From NCBI GenBank assembly GCA_964452575.1, contig CAYVMN010000041.1, positions 1 to 25,351 on the forward strand: 25,351 nt of DNA, in the 5' to 3' direction. Below, one piece after another: positions 21,086 to 25,351 of this stretch (position 1 is its first letter; every line of letters starts with the position of its first letter). The position numbers were made by a program, and so were the translations under genes. The notes beneath the pieces are model-generated. The model had not been told where the DNA came from, ran no database searches, and was given only the letters and a program-made list of their open reading frames with translations. This DNA is from CAYVMN01 sp964452575. Lineage in GTDB: Bacteria > Desulfobacterota > DSM-4660 > Desulfatiglandales > Desulfatiglandaceae.

Positions 21086-21320
21086 CACAAGTCTCGCAAA
21101 TCCCTCATAGCCTCCCTTTTACACACAAGATGCCAGAGATCAGGTGTCAGAGGTCGGAGCTACATCGCCCCTCACCAGGCCTCTCCCACCAGTAACAAAA
21201 CGATTTTGTTTGCCTCTCCACCCAGGGAAGGGGCGTACGTTCATTCCAGGAGAAGGTAATCCAACTCCGCAGTCAACCCAAGTCGTCCGGCTCACTGCTC
21301 AAGGTTTTTAAAATGGGACA
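21086..21320 (+). repeat. Right copy of the ~220-bp direct repeat
   Basis: This is the same orientation and order of landmarks as 16547-16770 (CACAAGTC, CCTCCCTTTT, TTTGCCTCTCC, TTCATTCC, GAGAAGGTAATCC, AAGTCGTCC), but more diverged. The hairpin arm after CCTCCCTTTT is lost and replaced by other sequence. The two copies bracket the toxin-antitoxin region. Confidence 0.7.
21242..21320 (-). pseudogene. Nucleotidyltransferase 3'-end remnant
   Basis: Reading leftward, the frame gives AGRLGLTAELDYLLLE and a stop at 21242-21244. It matches the end of the 183-aa nucleotidyltransferase (AGRLGLRAEWDYLLGE). Just upstream, the codon that is a Trp codon in the intact gene is TGA here, and the match fades beyond about 21320. 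No other part of that gene is present. Confidence 0.8.
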
Positions 21321-21709
21321 TCTCCCCTCCTCTTAACGGCATTACATTAACAACCTATTAATAACACAGTGTTATCCATCCGGTCAAGGTGTACTCAGCT
21401 TCGGGAACTCCCCACAGAAAAGCAGGCAATAGCTGAATACTTGATCCTGATCGCCTGAGGATATACTAATCTCAAAATTCTTTTTGCTGCCGGGCAGGGC
21501 GAATGCAGGGAAACGGGATTTTGCCGCCGGATTATGTGTATGGGTTGTTCCATGGGCTTGGTCCTCCTGAAGCGGGTCAGGAGTCGATGTGATACAGGAT
21601 GAGAAAAGTTTTCGCTGTTTCAGATATGCCAAGAGACGGGAAGTCCCTCTGGGCCTGTCTGTAAATTAAGCCAAGCTAATATTTTCTTAATATTTCTGTC
21701 AGTTTTTAC
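21321..21709. other. Gene-free region upstream of mraZ
   Basis: These 389 bases separate the accessory island from the division genes. I see no convincing gene. An 82-codon leftward open frame has no ribosome site and no protein-like pattern. A near-perfect palindrome ATAACAC-A-GTGTTAT lies at 21361-21375 and could be an operator. No known riboswitch or structural RNA was recognised. Confidence 0.6.
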
Positions 21710-21738
21710 TTGACAAATGTTTTTTTTGCGTCTACAAG
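21710..21738 (+). promoter_or_regulatory. mraZ promoter
   Basis: TTGACA (21710-21715) is a perfect -35 box. Seventeen bases later TACAAG (21733-21738) is a fair -10 box. Transcription would start near 21745, inside the MraZ boxes, so bound MraZ would block it. Confidence 0.7.
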
Positions 21739-21775
21739 TGTCATAAAGTGGTGTAATTTCCCATAAAGTGTCACA
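21736..21775 (+). promoter_or_regulatory. MraZ-binding boxes (operator)
   Basis: Three related decamers, AAGTGTCATA (21736-21745), AAGTGGTGTA (21746-21755) and AAGTGTCACA (21766-21775), place GTG at positions spaced exactly 10 and 20 bp apart. Known MraZ operators are short G-rich direct repeats with a 10-bp period just upstream of mraZ. The slot at 21756-21765 is degenerate. Confidence 0.7.
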
Positions 21776-21784
21776 AAAGGGCCT

Positions 21785-22222
21785 ATGTTTAGAGGACGCT
21801 CAAGGCATACGCTGGATAGTAAAGGCCGCTTGGCCATCCCGGCGAGGTTCAGGGAGGTGCTGGATCTGAAGCCCGATGATTGCCTGGTGGTCACCAATCA
21901 TGACCTCTGTCTGTGGGCATTTGCAAGGGAGGATTGGAAGGTGATCGAGGAAAAGGCGGCCAACCTCCCGATGTTCAATCCGGCTGCCAGCAATTATCTC
22001 AGGTATTTCATCTCAGGTGCGGTGGAATGTCAAATTAAGCAAGGACGAATAACGCTCCCCTTAGATCTCAGAGAGATTGCAGGGTTGAAGAAAGAGGTGG
22101 TGCTTGTAGGAGAACTGAAGAGATTTGAGATCTGGGAAAAGGACAGGTGGGAGGAGGAGTTTCGGAGGGCAAAGGAGAGTTTTCCGGATGTCAGCCGGTC
22201 CCTTTCAGAACTAGGGATCTAG
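21785..22222 (+). CDS. mraZ: Transcriptional regulator MraZ
   Basis: MraZ is the DNA-binding regulator at the head of the dcw cluster, forming a ring of AbrB-like units. The 145 residues hold two copies of the family motif. The first is HTLDSKGRLAIPARFRE (about residues 8-24, with D-x-K-G-R). The second is CQIKQGRITLPLDLREIAGL (about 81-100), where the usual D-x-x-G-R is Q-G-R. It starts with ATG at 21785 after AAAAGGG and follows its own promoter and boxes, so it is likely self-repressing. The next gene begins 11 bp after its stop. Confidence 0.97.
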   Translation: MFRGRSRHTLDSKGRLAIPARFREVLDLKPDDCLVVTNHDLCLWAFAREDWKVIEEKAANLPMFNPAASNYLRYFISGAVECQIKQGRITLPLDLREIAGLKKEVVLVGELKRFEIWEKDRWEEEFRRAKESFPDVSRSLSELGI

Positions 22223-22233
22223 AAGGCTCAAGA

Positions 22234-23169
22234 TTGGAATATCCTCACAAACCGGTCCTTGTGGACGACGTCGTCAGATATCTGGTCACAATCCCGGATG
22301 GCACATATGTAGATGGGACCGTGGGTACAGGTGGGCACAGCCTGGCCGTGGGAATGAGGTTGCTCGGCAAGGGCCGTTTAATATGCCTGGACGTGGACCC
22401 AGATGCCGTCAGGATGTCGAGTCGCAGGCTGGCCATCCTGGGCAAGAGGGCCTTTGTTACCAAAGCAAGTTTTTCTGAGCTGGGCGAGATACTTAACGAC
22501 CTGGGGGTCAAGGGGGTTGAGGGTGTCTTGCTAGACCTGGGGATATCCTCTTACCAGCTTGAGAGGTCGGGCAGGGGTTTCAGCTTTCGCAGAGAGGAGC
22601 CTCTCGATATGCGAATGGATCCCGAAAAGGGGCAGACGGCATGCCATCTTGTAAACACCCTCCCTGAAAAAGAGCTCGAGGTCATAATAAGGGATTATGG
22701 TGAGGAAAGGAGGGCCAAATCAATCGTTAGGGCCGTAGCAAAGGCACGTACGAGCAAACCCATCGAGACCTCCCTGGAGTTAGCGGGGCTTATTGAAACG
22801 GTATTTCCTCAGACATTTCGATTTAGGGCCAAACATCCCGCTACCAGAACATTTCAGGCCCTTAGGATTGCCGTCAATAAAGAGTTACAAAACCTGAAGA
22901 CATTCCTGAATACAATCCCGGATATATTGGTAAGAGATGGGAGGTTAGTCGTCCTTTCCTATCATTCCCTTGAAGACAGACTCGTCAAACAGGCCATGGT
23001 CAATTGGGAGCAGAGATGTGTATGCCCTCCTGATTTTCCCGATTGTATATGCGGAAAGGTTCCCCTGTTTAGGCGGCTTTTTAAAAGAGGGCTCAGGGCC
23101 AGCCCAGGTGAAGTCGAGCAGAACCCAAGGGCTCGAAGCGCCGTACTGAGAGCCGCAGAAAGGATTTAG
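22234..23169 (+). CDS. rsmH: 16S rRNA m4C1402 methyltransferase RsmH (MraW)
   Basis: RsmH methylates the N4 of C1402 in 16S rRNA, using S-adenosylmethionine. The 311 residues (E. coli 313) carry the N-terminal HKPVLVDDVV, the SAM loop VDGTVGTGGHS, LDVDPDA, LDLGISSYQL, the helical insert, and VLSYHSLEDRLVKQ near the C-terminus. The start is TTG at 22234, preceded by AGAAGG seven bases away. It places LEYPHKPVL at the N-terminus as in the family, and no ATG fits. An upstream ATG at 22147 would run 76 bp inside mraZ and add unrelated residues. Confidence 0.97.
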   Translation: MEYPHKPVLVDDVVRYLVTIPDGTYVDGTVGTGGHSLAVGMRLLGKGRLICLDVDPDAVRMSSRRLAILGKRAFVTKASFSELGEILNDLGVKGVEGVLLDLGISSYQLERSGRGFSFRREEPLDMRMDPEKGQTACHLVNTLPEKELEVIIRDYGEERRAKSIVRAVAKARTSKPIETSLELAGLIETVFPQTFRFRAKHPATRTFQALRIAVNKELQNLKTFLNTIPDILVRDGRLVVLSYHSLEDRLVKQAMVNWEQRCVCPPDFPDCICGKVPLFRRLFKRGLRASPGEVEQNPRARSAVLRAAERI

Positions 23170-23171
23170 CC

Positions 23172-23540
23172 ATGACTAGGCGGGAGAGGGTATCAATGAT
23201 GGTAAGGTCGCGAAACGGAAAGACCGGGGTGAGGGTCATCAATTCGCGGCCCAAAAGGCCCCGCTTTTACGTAACCCGAAGGCAGGTCTTTTTGATCATC
23301 TTTATGCTCTTTTTGCTCATGGGGAGCAGCATCGGGTATGTCTGGTCAAATTTTCAGAGTACCAGGATAGGTTATGACCTAAGCCAGTTGAAAAGGGATG
23401 AGATGAAGCTGAGAGAGGAGAACCGGAGGCTAAGACTGGAACTGGCAGTACTTAAATCGCCCGAAAGGCTAGAGGCTGAGGCAATCGGGAGATTTGGCCT
23501 GAAGCAGCCCACTCCTGAACAGATAATTGTCCTGAAATGA
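23172..23540 (+). CDS. ftsL: Cell-division protein FtsL-like
   Basis: This is a small bitopic inner-membrane protein of the divisome that works with FtsB and FtsQ. The 122 residues have a basic cytoplasmic start (about 1-37), one membrane segment (VFLIIFMLFLLMGSSIGYVW, about 39-58), and then a periplasmic coiled coil (LKRDEMKLREENRRLRLELA) and a short LKSPERLEAEAIGRFGLKQP end typical of FtsL. It begins 2 bp after rsmH and overlaps ftsI by ATGA. Sequence similarity within FtsL is always low, so the call rests on topology plus position. Confidence 0.9.
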   Translation: MTRRERVSMMVRSRNGKTGVRVINSRPKRPRFYVTRRQVFLIIFMLFLLMGSSIGYVWSNFQSTRIGYDLSQLKRDEMKLREENRRLRLELAVLKSPERLEAEAIGRFGLKQPTPEQIIVLK

Positions 23541-25351
23541 AGGTCGAGGACAAAAGGTGGATCCGATTTCGCATCTGGGTAGTAGCCATATTCTTTCTTC
23601 TTGGCTTCGGAACCCTATTAGTTAGGGCCTACCAGTTACAGGTCCTCGAGAGCGATCGGCTAAAGGCGATAGCGCGTGCAAGCTACATTGGGAAGACCGA
23701 ACTTCCTCCCAAGCGGGGCACAATATACGATCGCGAGGGTCACGAATTGGCCCTGAGCATTGAGGTAGGATCGATCTTTTCTCACCCCAAACAGATCAAG
23801 GAGAAGGCCAGGACGGCGAGAGAACTATCCCAGGTGTTGGGAGAGGGCCGGGAGAAAATCCTCCCTCTATTAGAGAGTGATCGCAGTTTTTGCTGGATTA
23901 TGAGGAGAATTTCGCCGGATGTGGCAAAAAAGGTTACGGCACTGGACCTGGCGGGCGTGGGTGTAGTTAAGGAGACCAGACGCTACTACCCCGGTCGCGA
24001 GATCGCAGGCCATCTGATCGGGTTTGCTGGAAGTGATAATCAGGGTCTGGAAGGCATTGAAAAGCGGTATGACAGTTATCTCCAGGGACCTGAATACAGC
24101 CTGGTCCACATGCGTGATGCCCTGGGTAAGCCATTCGCTATCACTAGACCAATCCCTTATGGGCGCGGGATGCACGATCTGGTCCTCACCATTGACAGGG
24201 ACATACAGTACAAGGCACAGCAGGCCCTCAAGTCCGCGGTCGACAAGGCACAGGCCAAGGCCGGCCATTGTCTGGTGGTGGATCCGGTGACAGGGGAGAT
24301 ACTGGCCATGGCAGTAGTTCCTGAATTCAATCCAAACGTCTTTTCCGAATACAGACCGGCCCAGTGGAGAAACCGGGCCATCACAGATTGCTATGAACCG
24401 GGCTCTACGATAAAGGCCTTTCTCCTGGCCGCAGCCCTTGAAGAATCGGCGGTCACGCCCGGTACCAAGTTTGACTGTGAACAAGGGGAATTCAGGATTG
24501 GCAACGATATTATACATGATACCCACGAACACGGCATTCTCAGTGCGTCGGATATCGTTGTGCGCTCAAGCAACATCGGTGCAATAAAGATCGGCCAAAG
24601 GCTCGGATACGAAAGGTTTACAGAGTACCTTAAGAGATTAGGCTTTGGAAGCAAGACGGGCATCGATTTGCTGGGAGAAAGGGAGGGGTTTGTCAGAGCG
24701 GTCGAAGATGCGAGGGCCATAGATCAGGCTACAATATTTTTCGGTCAGGGTATGACCACCACCTCGTTGCAACTCGCCATGGCCATGGGGGCCATTGCAA
24801 ATGGGGGAAGATTGATGCGGCCCTATGTTGTGAAATCCATAGTGGATACATCAACGGGCAAGGTTGAAGCGAAATGCCCCAGGGTGGTGAGGAGGGTTTT
24901 TTCTTTGAAGACGAGCAACGAGGTGGCAAGGATCTTAGAGGGTGTGGTTGGCAGGGAAGGAACTGCCCCAAGGGCAGCCATCGAGGGTTTCAGGGTTGCC
25001 GGCAAGACCGGCACCTCCCAGAAGGTGGATCCGCAGACAAAGACCTACTCCAGAAAAAAATTTGTGGCCGTCTTTGTCGGTTTTGTTCCCGTTGAAAAAC
25101 CCAAACTCGTCATATTGGTGGTCATAGATGAACCCAAGGGCACGGCCTACGGAGGTATAGTGGCTGGGCCTGTATTCGAGCAGGTGGGAAGGTGGGCGCT
25201 GAATCACCTCAGGATCAATCCCAGCAGGGGTCTATCTTCCCTTGCCAGCGCCAGTCAGGCTATATCGGATGGGAGAAGTGTCCAGCTGAGTATGAGCCAG
25301 CAGGAGGCCGCGGGAGGCGTAACCCTTTTGAGGCCTAAAGGAGTTGCAGGA
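23537..25351 (+). CDS. ftsI: Septal peptidoglycan transpeptidase FtsI (PBP3), 3' end outside window
   Basis: FtsI is the class B penicillin-binding protein that crosslinks septal peptidoglycan with FtsW. The frame is open from ATG at 23537 to the window end (605 codons). A short cytoplasmic start is followed by one membrane segment (about 12-29). The dimerisation-type domain (RGTIYDREGHELALS) comes next, then the transpeptidase motifs S290-T-I-K293 (EPGSTIKAF), S344-S-N346 and K490-T-G492 (AGKTGTSQK). The transpeptidase domain ends near FEQVGRWALNHL (about residue 553), yet coding continues for at least 50 residues through a Ser/Gln-rich linker to VTLLRPKGVAG. A C-terminal PASTA domain may therefore follow beyond the window. 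Confidence 0.96.
   Translation, partial: MKVEDKRWIRFRIWVVAIFFLLGFGTLLVRAYQLQVLESDRLKAIARASYIGKTELPPKRGTIYDREGHELALSIEVGSIFSHPKQIKEKARTARELSQVLGEGREKILPLLESDRSFCWIMRRISPDVAKKVTALDLAGVGVVKETRRYYPGREIAGHLIGFAGSDNQGLEGIEKRYDSYLQGPEYSLVHMRDALGKPFAITRPIPYGRGMHDLVLTIDRDIQYKAQQALKSAVDKAQAKAGHCLVVDPVTGEILAMAVVPEFNPNVFSEYRPAQWRNRAITDCYEPGSTIKAFLLAAALEESAVTPGTKFDCEQGEFRIGNDIIHDTHEHGILSASDIVVRSSNIGAIKIGQRLGYERFTEYLKRLGFGSKTGIDLLGEREGFVRAVEDARAIDQATIFFGQGMTTTSLQLAMAMGAIANGGRLMRPYVVKSIVDTSTGKVEAKCPRVVRRVFSLKTSNEVARILEGVVGREGTAPRAAIEGFRVAGKTGTSQKVDPQTKTYSRKKFVAVFVGFVPVEKPKLVILVVIDEPKGTAYGGIVAGPVFEQVGRWALNHLRINPSRGLSSLASASQAISDGRSVQLSMSQQEAAGGVTLLRPKGVAG

Noticed and set aside
21384..21632. 82-codon leftward open frame upstream of mraZ
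   Set aside because: No ribosome site, low-quality composition, and no recognisable pattern.
21396..21700. Possible structured RNA (RNase P RNA or riboswitch) upstream of mraZ
   Set aside because: I looked for the conserved RNase P core and c-di-GMP riboswitch landmarks and found none.
23870..24532. Leftward 220-codon open frame within ftsI
   Set aside because: Antisense to the transpeptidase motifs of ftsI, with no ribosome site. A shadow frame.
350..25351. Stray CRISPR repeats or a tracrRNA-like anti-repeat elsewhere
   Set aside because: No further stretch resembling the 37-bp repeat was found outside 17-349, and type I-D/III systems do not need a tracrRNA.

Overview
The window is bacterial. 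Its right end carries the start of a division and cell-wall (dcw) cluster on the + strand: mraZ, rsmH, an ftsL-like gene and the first 605 codons of ftsI. The rest is a long accessory island on the - strand. The gene mix (an Atribacter/cyanobacteria-style type I-D CRISPR-Cas locus, ORF6N, DUF1016, Fic and MNT/HEPN toxin-antitoxin genes) together with the dcw layout would fit a Desulfobacterota/deltaproteobacterial genome. That placement is an inference, because there is no rRNA in the window.

Layout from left to right. 1-349: end of a CRISPR array with 37-bp repeats, followed by a leader (350-449). 450-2723: adaptation genes cas4, cas2 and cas1. 2845-6446: cas6, an unrecognised 185-aa gene and the type I-D helicase gene cas3'. 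6503-10604: a compact four-gene type III-like effector cassette (Cas7-like, helical protein, Cas5-like and an HD-bearing Cas10-like protein with no GGDD motif). 10605-11552: a gene-poor spacer and an ORF6N gene. 11583-16485: the type I-D effector genes csc1, csc2, a free-standing small-subunit candidate and cas10d. 16547-21320: a region of toxin-antitoxin genes and their ruins (nucleotidyltransferase pair, Fic, DUF1016, ORF6N and DUF5615 remnants, an intact mntA-hepT pair). It is bounded by two direct copies of a segment of about 220 bp. 21710-25351: the mraZ promoter with MraZ boxes and the dcw genes.

All cas genes read leftward, towards the array, with short gaps or overlaps, so they probably act as one transcription unit or a few coupled ones. 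Cas1-Cas2-Cas4 would add spacers at the leader end, and the single Cas6 would cut the leftward transcript. Two effector complexes could then draw on the same crRNAs. The first is a type I-D complex (Csc1, Csc2, a free-standing Cas11d candidate, and Cas10d with the HD nuclease) using Cas3' as helicase. The second is a minimal type III-like complex that keeps the HD residues but appears unable to make cyclic oligoadenylate.

The most interesting points are the type III-like cassette placed between csc1 and cas3', the split of the I-D large and small subunits into two genes, the unknown 185-aa gene between cas3' and cas6, and a duplicated spacer at the edge of the window.
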